From: Baylisascaris procyonis
Taxonomy: Eukaryota; Nematoda; Chromadorea; Rhabditida; Ascarididae
NCBI GenBank assembly: GCA_037389465.1
Contig: JAZARR010000236.1
Span: forward strand, 248,001 to 312,000
Direction: 5' to 3'
Length of the DNA: 64,000 nucleotides
Positions 24,387 through 34,621 of the stretch are shown here, piece by piece. Made by a program: the position numbers and the translations under genes. The notes under the pieces are model-generated. The model ran no database searches. It had not been told where the DNA came from and worked only from the letters and a program-made list of their open reading frames with translations. Positions within the stretch are counted from its first letter, which is position 1, and each line of letters starts with the position of its first letter.

Positions 24387-27300
24387 TTAATAACTTGATA
24401 GGATCACTTGAAACGAGTCATCTTTGTTGCCTTTTAAACAACATAAACAACTTCTTATATACAACGAGAATAATTGTCGATATTTATCACTGAACATACA
24501 ATAGATGCAAATATTTATAGAGGCATTCGTCATGACGAGCATATTCGACCAGGGTACTGTATCACCGTATAACTCGCTCATATCAAGCTTCTCCAAAATG
24601 TTCACCACGAAAGCCTGTAAACTGCTTTTTACCGTGCTAAATGCAGCACTACGACTACTGTAGAGAGAACCGGTAAGGAACAAAATGCAACCATAGAGCA
24701 GATTTATTGCTGAGGAAGTTTTAATATCAGTACCGCTAGAATAAGTTAAGAAGTAGGAAAGCACATTATGAGGCCGACAAGACGAGCATCCTAGTGATCC
24801 CATCCATTGTACCATCAACTCCATTATCAGTTAACCAACAAATAAAAAACCTACATTGCAAAGGATCAATATGTCAAGTGAGTTTTTCGCGTAAGCAAGA
24901 TTATGCAAAATATTTATTTCACTCAATCGGATGGTCTAAAAATTCATTTTAGCCATTGTAGAATTCCTTTGCATGTGCGAATTTCTTGTTAATTCTAAGT
25001 ACGCTCAACACCTTTCGATATTGATAGATCAAGTTGAAGGTGTTGCACAAAGTTGTATGAATTATTAGCACCAAAAATTTCAACTCTAGTCTCAGCAATT
25101 CGACGAACGGCTCGAAATAAACTTTCGAACAGACAATCCGACATAATATGCAAATCTGCGCCGAGTTTTCAATTATTTCAGGAGGTAAGGAAGCTTTACC
25201 TTAAGTAGTGTGCTTATATATTTGAAGCATTACACAGATCGATATGCGATAATCTTTTAAGCTTAAAAGCACGAAATAGATTTGAGAATAAGTGCAAACT
25301 TACGAGCGTATTGCAGAGAAGGAAAGCGAGTACAACAGCAACAAGCATCACGGAGGTGGCAATTTCTTTAGCAAGCTCTTGCTTCCTTAAACCATCATCA
25401 CAAATGTTCAATTTCGCATGCACTTTTCGAGACCTAAAATGATCCCATTTTGAATCGATCATTTAGATCCTCGACAAACAATGCTATTAATTGACAGCTG
25501 ATATTTTATGACAGATTTTTTAAAGATAAAATATGCATTAAAGTTATCAATGTAAGACTTGAAGTAGGAATTTGCAAAATGATGCTTGAGTAGAATGCAT
25601 TCGTCAAATATTATAGGCAAACTTTACAAATCTTTTCGAATAAAAAAGACTCACATTTATATGTTTTTGCGATAAACACTTGAATAAACATTTTGCTTAG
25701 GAAGATTTTTTTTTAATATAAGTCGGATATCAAAGCCTTCAAACAACGGCTAAACCGCTCGATAAAGTAGAAAGCTTAATAAATAACCCTATAAACGATG
25801 AGCGCTTGTATGTTGTGAAGCAATACATCGAATTAAATCTGAGTGTAGATAAGAGTTGAAATGATCGAATGGATCAAACGTTCACCAATATGATTTAAAG
25901 AATAACCTATGTACGGCGATAATGACAAGAGTGTTGACCACAATAAGGATGGTAAATGGTACAGCGAACATAATTAACGTATATGCCCACTCATAGAATA
26001 TCTTCCTGTACAAGGTATTCATACGTAATTCGGTTGGAAGTAGCACAGGTAATTCGGCTTTTATTAGCGGCATGTAGCACACATCTGCTATGTAAACCTG
26101 AAAATGAACTATTAAAGACCCATCAATAAAATTACTTTTCTTTATGCTTCCTTTCTAAACTTGCATTTATGAGTGAACCAGGGCTGCTCAAAAAGTTCAT
26201 AGGACAAAGAGACAAGAAAAACAACGTAGCTATTGAAGCTTAGTTCAAAAAAATATATATGAATATCCGGTTGCGAAAGAATTTCCTCAGGTAGCATCCA
26301 GCAAACATAAGCTTTTAATAACAACTGTGCAGAGCCGTCTTATATAAAAGCTGCTTAAGTTAGTTTTCCACGCAGCGGTATATTGAACGATGCATTCGAA
26401 ATATATATAACGGACAGTCGTGAAATCATTACAATGTTATCACTATTAATGAGTAGTTTCAAGAAGAAATTAAATGTTATTGGTAAATTATTGGCGTTCA
26501 GATCCCTTCAGTTTGAAATTCTACGAATAGGAAGCATCACCCTCATTATTTCATTCTATTCCTCTTTGAAAAGCAATAAAAGATTCATGTGCTAAACGAA
26601 AAACGTGAATTGAAAATGAACATGATAAAAAAAAACAGATTAGGTATTACCTCAAAGAAACGTGTCGAGTTAAAGAGTACCGAAGCGACGATCACGCACA
26701 CAATTAGCAGCTTCACATTTCTCTCAGTGAGGATTTGACTTGCCTTGAATGGAATACATACTCCAATAAAACGATGAATTGACATCGCCGTTGTCATCCA
26801 TACACTTACAGTTTGCGCCAACGTCATAAATGCGTACATATATGGAGTTGAGTAATAACTGTAACAATATGTCGCTCAACTCAATAAAGGTATATATGCA
26901 AGGCATACATCCAAGGTATATATTAGAGATATACATAAAAAGAATATATAAAATGATAGTAAATCAATTGCTCAACCGTATGTCAATATTTACGTTATCA
27001 GTAAAACATACTAAATCCGACAGTGAAGCAACTTGATGAAATGAATACTGCCTGGATTAATTTCTCTTTACAAAATTACTCCCTCCCTAGCTTGCTAAAG
27101 ATTATTTCTAAGTACATATCGTCATTTCGTCGCTGATTTTCTTCAGCTAGTTAACCCAACAGAAAAATTCGATAAAAAGAAAGAGTGAAAAACACTCCTT
27201 TCAAATGGTCCCGATTGATGGAAAATAGCGAAGGGTCAATAAGTCTTTGTTACTAAAGATATTTTTTACTACAAAAAGACACTAGTGAATTGAAATATAT

Positions 27301-29672
27301 TAGAAAATTTACATAATATTCTACAAGTAAAAAAATCACTATGAAATACTCTAGGCATTGAAATATAAGCTGATTTTTAGGCAACCCAAGAAATGGCGGC
27401 GTCAGCATATTTTTCCCTGAGCCAGCACATCGATTCCACGTTCTTTGGATCAGCTCCAAAGAAAGTTCTAAAACTAATCAATACTAAACCCTAAGCACAA
27501 GCCTAAGCCTAAGCCTAAGCCTGAGGCCAAGCCCAAGGCCAAGCCTAGGCCCAAGCCTAGGCCCAAGCCTAGGCCCAAGCCTAGGCCCAAGCCCAAGCCT
27601 AAGCCCAAGCCTAAGATCAAGCCTAGGCCCAAGCCCAAGCCTAAGCCTAAGCCTAAACGTAAGCCTAAGCTTAACCCAAAGCTTAAGACAAAGCCTAATC
27701 ATAAGCCCAGGCCTAAGACTACGCACGAAGAATGCTCCAAATAAAATCACTGAGTCGGATATTGCTAGCAGCATCAAATACCAATTTACTGGTTGCATAC
27801 GCGTTCGATGATGTGAGAAAATACGCACTGACATCGCTTTCGCCATAACAGTGCTTAATGCATTGTGGTAAATGCACTAGCTTGCACACTTCTGATGGTA
27901 GGAGCTGAGCTTCCCTATGGGAGCTTTTTCGGGGCCTCTAATAGGAGCTCATAATAAGAGCTTTCTTTGCTGAACATTTTTGATACAAAGAAAAGGGTAA
28001 GAAAAGAAATCATAAAAATAGTTTTTAAGGAAGCTGTTTCGTTAACCACACCGATCAGTGATGCGAAATCTTTTAAAAACCCCCAACTTCGATAAATCTA
28101 CGCTTGAAAACTCCATTCAGTTTGGTAACAATTTCAGGGGAACATTACTACTGCAGGGGATCAACAGCCAAAGAACATATTTTCAGGGATCTTTTGGGTG
28201 AAAAGGATGTACAGACCCCGAAGGTAACGATGCTATACACCTTCAGGAGTCTTACCTATGAATACTGAGGTGATATTTGAGGATACAAAAAAAAAACTCA
28301 CCTGATAGCGGTAGCATTCCACCAGGTGAGCACCTCGCCGAGTCGTGGAAGTGTAAGCACGAAGAATGCTCCAATTAAAATCACTGAGTCGGATACTGCC
28401 AACAGCATTAAATACCAATTTACTGGTTGCATACGCATTTGACGATGTGAGAAAATACGCACCGACATCGCATTCGCCATAAGGCCGATTATAATGAACG
28501 GTAACGCCAACACACCTGTAAAACATTGTTCGTCAATCAACCCTTGAACCAACTCTACACTTGACATCACTGGCTGCACAAGAGAACTGGGAGAGAAACG
28601 GAAAAGTAGGAACCGCGGCTAGCCCAAAACCAGAATATATTTCTGGCTTTCGGAATGGAAATATTTGTAGAAACTTTAGCAGGATGCAATGAGAATCAAA
28701 GATTTGTTTATTTTAATTTTTTACACCGTTTTTGACTTGAAGCTCGACAACCCCTTGAATGTCGAAACCTTGTTTAAGTTCAGCTGAGTGGATGGCAAAT
28801 GAAACATCGCTGACTTTTAGCGGTGTTTCGCTTACCTTTGGTAATTGCCTAGGTGACATCTAATGCAGCCATTGCAAAAAGGAATATGCCGAATTTTCGT
28901 GAATATTTGATGCCACAAAGAACTCTTCAAAGACTTCAAACTGACAAGTGCAGAGGTTGTCACAAATTGACCATGCATTTATGACCCTATGATGTAAATA
29001 CTTCCCAACGCCAGCAAGTAGAAAACAAAAAGAACTATATCATTTTTCAAAGGTTCTTAGGAAATCCTAATAGATTTGAGACTGATAAATGCAACTGGCA
29101 TGAACATAGAAATACGCAAATTTTTTCGCTTATGCAAATTCTTTCACTATTTGCTTGCAGCAACACGACTGCTTTCGTTCTAATTTTATAAATTTGTTAC
29201 ACAAAAATCTATTCCTGGATGGCCAAATATCAACCGAAATCGCAAATGAAAATATCGGCGAAACGTTTAGAGAGACAGTTAAAACGAATTGAAGATGAAA
29301 TACGATTCCACTCAAATAAGCCTATTTGTATAAGTGAATGCGATGCAATAATAAAAGCAATTGCTATCATAAACATCGTATTTAAAGCAGATGGCGAATA
29401 TTTTTATCGAAGTTCGAGTCATCAGTAGATGATGGATGTTTTTGTAAAATCTGTTAGAATAAATTTTGATTTACTGTTCAATAGAAGCAAACCACAAAGC
29501 ACTATAAAAGTCATTTTAGAGGGAAATTCGCTTTTTTCTGGACCGATAATCCATGTAATGATTATATAATGAATAATATGTAGTGAGTAATAGAAAGAAA
29601 AAACTTACCGAGTAGAATTTTTTCATTCGGCTCATAAAAGTCGTATTCCTCCGTGCAATTTTCGATAGCCAT
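24387..29672 (-). CDS. Rhodopsin-type GPCR, nematode peptide (FMRFamide-like) receptor type, complete
   Basis: Six exons in transcript order: 29609-29672, 28302-28515, 26651-26858, 25907-26097, 25304-25433, 24387-24614. They total 1035 nt, 344 residues; every junction keeps frame. The N-terminus [15 protein letters not shown] is extracellular with an N-glycosylation site (NCT). TM1 (22-43) has the conserved Asn in [11 protein letters not shown]2 has LAVSD; TM3 ends SIHRF (121-123) in place of DRY; loop 2 has Cys169; TM5 is 199-223 with Pro209; TM6 (250-276) holds [19 protein letters not shown]7 has NICIY (303-307) in place of NPxxY. Cys325/327/328 follow helix 8 and may be palmitoylated. The [17 protein letters not shown] and CNTLAFVVN segments resemble nematode FMRFamide-receptor-type GPCRs; the ligand is unknown. 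Cys at 3.25 is absent (Thr97). Intron 2 carries a telomeric-type array and a partial exon copy. Confidence 0.88.
27486..27722. repeat. Interstitial (GCCTAA)n array inside GPCR intron 2
   Basis: About 237 bp of AAGCCTAAGCCTAAGCC with AAGCCC, AAGCCTAGG and AAGCTTAA variants, in the same orientation as the array at 18.8-20.9 kb but without the TGCGAACC blocks. On the transcribed strand it reads TTAGGC. It directly abuts a partial exon copy at 27723. Confidence 0.93.
27723..27848 (-). pseudogene. Partial copy of GPCR exon 2 (TM1 end to TM2)
   Basis: This 126-bp segment aligns without gaps to 28357-28482 in GPCR exon 2, with 10 mismatches by my count (about 92% identity). The frame is intact and encodes [14 protein letters not shown] and [19 protein letters not shown]. 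It lacks the first part of TM1, an acceptor and a donor: on its 3' side (transcribed sense) the copy runs straight into the TTAGGC array. It therefore cannot serve as an alternative exon as it stands. Confidence 0.88.
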
Positions 29673-29702
29673 CTTTGATTTTTATCGACTACAAATTAAT
29701 AG
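29673..29702 (-). promoter_or_regulatory. Possible spliced-leader acceptor upstream of the GPCR start codon
   Basis: On the minus strand attaatttgtag lies 16 nt before the GPCR ATG. A T-rich AG this close to a start codon is what nematode trans-splice acceptors look like; an upstream untranslated exon would look the same. Confidence 0.35.
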
Positions 29703-30365
29703 AAAATTTCGTCAATGCATTATAGTGAATAAAAATAAAATACGTCGCATGTGTAAAACAAACACTCGCTAAGAAATGTAATTATTACAACTGAATCATT
29801 TTCCTTCAAGAGATAGGTGACAGAAGACATTCGATGACTGATAAACTTCTCTTTTTCGTGCAATTATGAAAAAAAAAAATTCAAATTTCGATAAATTTCA
29901 GGCGAGAAAATGTAGAAGAAGCCATTTGCGACAATACCTTTCCTTCTACTTTACGGAACTTTCCACTCACCATCCTTTCCCTTTCCTCTCTCCTATGAAA
30001 CATTTGTATCTGACGCATCATTCTGCTTTCTGGGAAATTCTCACATAAGTTCGATATGCCGACGAAAACATCAAGTTCTTCTGACAAAAAAAAGTCCACC
30101 TTTAAAGGAAACGGGAAAAAAGAAAGGTCTGGTAGGATGTAAAGGAAACAGATGTCATAATGCGATAGGTTAACCATGAGAAAAGCCCCCGCGAAACACA
30201 CGAATATTCAACCGAGAAAACACAACGACTTGCATATATGGGCATTGGGGATTTTTTTAAACCACAAACTGCTAAAAGCAATGTGAATTTGAATAAAGTT
30301 TTGCTTGACTTTACGGTTTGCGAGTAATTGCATCATCGTTTTAGAAGTATGTACTAGTGTTCGAA
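29703..30365. other. Upstream of the GPCR; no gene seen
   Basis: AT-rich flank of the GPCR gene. A minus-strand frame at 29881-30201 has no motif or splice context. Confidence 0.35.
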
Positions 30366-31668
30366 GTTCATCACCTCTCCCTCCCCGTCACCCCCCCCGT
30401 GGAGGTCCTCTCTTGAGGCCCTCTGCACGGAGATGATTCCATGATTTTAGACCATGGGGGTTTTCTGAGAGTAAGTCCCATGACAGAGGGTGCGGTCTCG
30501 CGAGGGATGTTAGAAGGCGGGTCTTATCCTCGCGACAAGAAAAAATTTTTCCCAGAGTCGCAAGAACATAAGGAAATCCCATGAGGAGTGTGCTCGAACA
30601 AGATACACCGACGTGAAACCTGACGCATAGGTGTCGTAAGAGAAACAACAATTCATTACAAATGAAGATACCCCCGAACATGATGAAAACATGATGGAAA
30701 ACGGGACAGGTTGATGCTGGACGAGCTCAACGTTGATATTTGATCAGGAAAATCACTTACATGAAATCAAACAAAGTATCAAGGCTTGATATCATTACAA
30801 ATAAAACGAAGTTGAGAAAAAATCAGATTGTGCAAGGAATCCTTTTCAACTGCTTCATTTCATTGGGAAAAAAACACGACTGCCACATACTATAAAAGAA
30901 AATCGCAATGCGCCGCAAATTGCATCAAATTATTGGTCTACGCAAGTGCTTTGCGTGATCATTTGAACTCTATATTTGAGCACAATTGTATAGTGTAAAT
31001 GGAGCTAAAAATAAGATATTTTCAGCGCGCTTTTCGCAATTCCAACACAAGTTCACTTCAACGAAATCATAGACGAAATGAACCTTACGAAAGAAAAAGG
31101 TCGTTTAACATGATATCAAGAAAGTTTACAAATCATCAAGCCATATATACTCTTTTAGCTATAAGAAAACATGTTTCGAATCAGAGAAAACATCGCCAGC
31201 TTTATTTTAAGTTACTTGACAAGGTACAAAATAGAACGCTACATATGCAACATTTTAACGCAAGGAAAAACGATCGCTCTCAACGCTTAACAAGGGCTAT
31301 TCTCTCCTTCCGTTCCTACCCTATCCCCCTTCATCTTTTCGGCCTCAAAAATGCCCGTTTCCTGAATGAGTTGTCCTATATGCAGGAAATAAATATCCTG
31401 ACATTTTCAATTCAAAGAACTTGAGGTAACAACAGCAACAATGTTTGATCAGTAATAAAGAAACAGCAATAAGCAGAACATTTGCGGACCAATGCTATCA
31501 ATTTACTACGGTTTTTAAAATATTATAGCATAATTTGCTCCCACCGAAATTTCGATATCTCTATTATATTATGCTTTACCGTCTCGGAAGCTTCTTGAAC
31601 TGTATCAAAATACTACAAGATACAAAAATTTCATAAACTATGCAAAACATATTTCTTACTGAATTCAA
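30366..31668. repeat. Dispersed repeat, copy 1 (about 1.3 kb)
   Basis: Shares ordered blocks with 61320-62606: GTTCATCACC near the left end, CGCGACA.GAAAAA, GAACAAGTTCAACGT-like, ATTGCTTCATTTCA..GGGAAAA, and a well-conserved right end containing AGTAATAAAGAAACAGCAAT followed by AAGCAGAACATTTGCG. Similarity is patchy on the left and about 80% or more on the right. A 141-codon frame at 30999-31424 lies inside it, but the other copy does not keep that frame. No transposase or reverse-transcriptase motif is visible, so it is probably a non-autonomous element or an old duplication. Confidence 0.7.
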
Positions 31669-32079
31669 ATTTGATGAGTTATACTATAGTACGTTTTAGT
31701 GCCAGGAAAATTTCCTAGAATGTACTATATTATTAACTAAGAGCCAAAAAACTTCATAAGCCTTACTCTCGTTCATTGTGATAAGTACAGGTAAAATTGC
31801 GATGAATTAAGCAGATCTGTAACCTTCTAGAGCTCTGCATTTCGCCCACAGCCTTGGATGCGCTGTTTTCAAATTTCAGCATTTTTGCGCCTTCCGTACC
31901 TCCATTCTGCATCATTGCAACTTATTTGAAAACAATTCAACATTACCATAGTCATTTCTCGTATCGTCCCTAAGCGAACTTTTTTCAGTAGCAAGCTTGG
32001 TTTTGAAAATCCGATACCAGGTACACTCAGGTATGCATGCTAATGTGTCTTCCGCAAACGCACCTTCTAGATATCAGCC

Positions 32080-32720
32080 TCATCTGCTGTATAGAACAAG
32101 TTACGTACCACTGCAACTGTACGCCAAGACCGCAGCTTCTTGAAAACTTCTTATCCAATACACTTTAATGTGAACATGATGCATCGCTATGGCACGAATT
32201 AGATAAAAACGGTCTCCTTATAATATCAGGTGCTTTTGAAAAAGGTCAGCCAATATGGGCTTCAAAAATGGCTTCTTATGCTGATCTCACCAGCTTACCG
32301 GAACGTTGTACTAAGCAAAGTGTGCATCCACGCAACGGCTTTCCGAGAAATTTTTTTGATCAACAACGTTGCTCAATTGGTTGCAAGAACTGATGGTTCA
32401 AATTCATTGTTCCCACATGATAGCCCCTGTGCTGATCCATGGAAAAGATGAACTTTCAAAATCCCGAGAAAACTCCACCTACCCAGAGATAGTTTCCTGA
32501 ATAGATAGTATTCCCTGTGTTTGCATCTTCCAGAGGTACACAGCAAAATCCACATCCTACAAAAAGGCCGTGACCTTTTCTTTATGCGTCGAACCAAGCA
32601 TGCCATTGGGCCCGATGTATGTACTCTTTCCCATGTTAGCTGCAGCAAATGTATCAAACAAGCTCCAGTCAAATGCAAGGATCCGCTAAAAGCACAGCTT
32701 TTCAAAAATTTACTAATCTA
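32080..32720. pseudogene. GC-richer coding-like block, possibly a decayed gene
   Basis: Several stop-free segments bounded by AG/GT appear on both strands. Plus: after atatcag at 32228, a frame with EKGQPIWASKMASYADL. Minus: after tgcttttag, a frame with FAAANMGKSTYIGPNGML that hits TAG and then continues in frame as DVDFAVYLWKMQTQG before a gtaggtgg donor. No single strand reads through without stops or shifts. This could be a decayed gene or a real one with short exons I cannot order. No family recognised. Confidence 0.25.
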
Positions 32721-32724
32721 CCGC

Positions 32725-32913
32725 AGTTTTATGGGAATACGATGTAGCACAGCAAAATGAACAATGTGAAGCAGGTCTTCTTGTAAAAGCAAGCTCACTT
32801 GAATCCTCTGTACCCTATCAGAGGCCCCTCAGGAACTTCGAAGATCTTTCGCCCCACGAGGCGTTTGAGAGCGCAAAAACCCTCCAGGGCATGAAAAGAA
32901 CATGCGGGATATG
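32725..32913 (+). CDS. Candidate exon, unidentified
   Basis: After a ctaccgcag acceptor at about 32724, the plus strand is open for about 60 codons to a TGA near 32913. It includes LWEYDVAQQNEQCEAGLLVK, then LRNFEDLSPHEAFESAKTLQ. Composition is polar and protein-like. A GCG|gtaagc donor lies just downstream (about 32936), but reaching it requires a frame change. It may belong with the coding-like block at 32080-32720. Confidence 0.3.
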
Positions 32914-32939
32914 ATTCGTCGCATCAAATGGCGGTAAGC

Positions 32940-34272
32940 ACCCTGTCCCCCGCTGGGTCTTTTACCCATGCTGTTCTCTTCCGTACACAACAATGTACCC
33001 AAATAGCACCACATATCTTGCCTGTCTTAATTTACAAACCACTGATGAGGATTAGTGAAATAAGTCATTACTCTAATCTACAACACCATGATTTCTCTAG
33101 GGAATTTCATTCTTCAGTAGAATATTTTTTTTCATATCATCTTACATTTACTGCATAGCTTCCCAAGGTATGCATGCCACAGACACTATCTCCCTTTGGA
33201 TACTTTTTAAATATTTCCCCTTAAACCCCACCAATTACCTCTTTTCATTTTCAGTTGTCTCTGAGAAATCTTAGGGACTCACAGCCGCTCCCGCTCCCGC
33301 TCCCACCCTATGCGAAACGAGGTTATCAGGCGACGCGTTTATTTTCCAATTTAAAATTTTAATATTCATCTATTCTCGTCCTCATTTCGTCCCATACGAA
33401 ACTAACGAATGCCAACCGTCTGCAAATTGGTTTTTTTCTTGAAACTATGAATTAATTCGTCCTAACTACTACAGTTGTCCATCAGTGCTCCTTGATCGCT
33501 CACCTATCATAACAATAAAAAGTTTTCTCTTTTTAAATATCCATCCATGCGATAATAATATGCCAAACAGGCACCACAATACGTAAGCGATGATAGTCTT
33601 TTCATTCTGGAGAAGTACATATGCTCGCCTCTATAAACGTCAGGGAAATTACCGCAAGACTGCATCGTATATTTTACTAAATCATCTCATATTCTTCCCT
33701 ACCTTCACGTAAATTGATAAAATAGTGAATGCATGAAAATATTAAATTCAGCAATATTTGGTATCCGACGGTAAGTTATACCAACATCGGTTTTCTTAGA
33801 TCCCCGCCTTTTTAGAATAACTTCGTGATGGATGAACTTATTATCAGGACATCCTTTTTAGAACATAGGAACTAGAGTAGGTATGACTTCTCAAAACAGC
33901 AAATGAAGAAAAGAATAAAGCAAAATATACCGCTCATTGATACATAAGATTTTCTGCGACTATATATTAACCATGTTAGTTGTTATACAAAAACTAAAAA
34001 GATCGAATATCATTGGATGAATATTCTTATATAACAGCGATATTAGCATTGAAAGCATTATTGGTGAAAGAAATAAATGAAACAGCAAAGATTTCCAAGC
34101 AGAAATCATATCGAAATCCAAATTTAAGAGCGTAAGCGACTATAGTCAACACGTTGCTAATAAAAGAAATATTAAGAAAAAAGATTAATCGAGATCACCT
34201 AGAGCACTAAGAGCTTCGCGCTAATTAACCTAAGCTGATTTAAAAGCAGGATTTCTCCATCTTGAAAAAAAC
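32940..34272. other. No supported gene
   Basis: AT-rich apart from a short CCGCTC run near 33287-33305. No exon-like segment recognised. Confidence 0.35.
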
Positions 34273-34621
34273 TCAATGAAAAAAGCAGAAAGACATGTTG
34301 CAAGGAAAGCTCATTTGAACGCAATCACTAAGGATGATAACGCACATGCTTTCAGGCACAAGAAATTGAAGTATAGCAAGTGAGGTTCGTCTCAACAACT
34401 GACATATCATCTCATCTCGAACAGCTGCTATTTGAAGTGGACGTCGAATCGCCACAATCAATCGAATCACAAATCTTTGGTGTTATACACACACCACTAA
34501 TCCCACCTCTTATTTGCACCATACTGCTGCCAGCATAAACGACGCGAATAGTGCTCAGGAGTTTCTTTCTAGATTTTAAAGCTAAATTTAGCGCCATTTC
34601 TTCAACTCTGATCAATCGCAT
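34273..34621 (-). CDS. Candidate two-part coding segment, unidentified
   Basis: Minus strand. A frame from ATG at 34621 includes VEEMALNLALKSRKKLL, and a second overlapping frame includes IRRPLQIAAVRDEMICQLLR and ends at 34273. A possible junction (AAGAG|gtggga to caccaaag|) would leave only a very short intron of about 36 nt. The RDEMICQLL segment faintly recalls the RDEIxxQL motif of MyTH4 domains, but the surrounding residues do not support that. Low confidence. Confidence 0.22.

Noticed and set aside
24998..25162. Open minus-strand stretch between the last two GPCR exons (includes [16 protein letters not shown])
   Set aside because: Direct splicing of 25304-25433 to 24387-24614 gives a complete TM6-TM7; the acceptor here (cggcgcag) has no T-rich tract and including it would disrupt TM6.
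26160..26250. AGGGCTGCTCAAAAAGTTCATAGG, reminiscent of a mariner-type terminal repeat, in a GPCR intron
   Set aside because: No inverted partner, target-site duplication or transposase remnant found nearby.
27484..27846. 120-codon minus-strand frame starting in receptor-like sequence and continuing as Leu/Arg/Gly repeats
   Set aside because: It is the partial exon copy read on into the TTAGGC array; no acceptor or donor.
30999..31424. 141-codon plus-strand frame
   Set aside because: Lies inside a dispersed repeat whose other copy does not preserve the frame; composition gives no motif.
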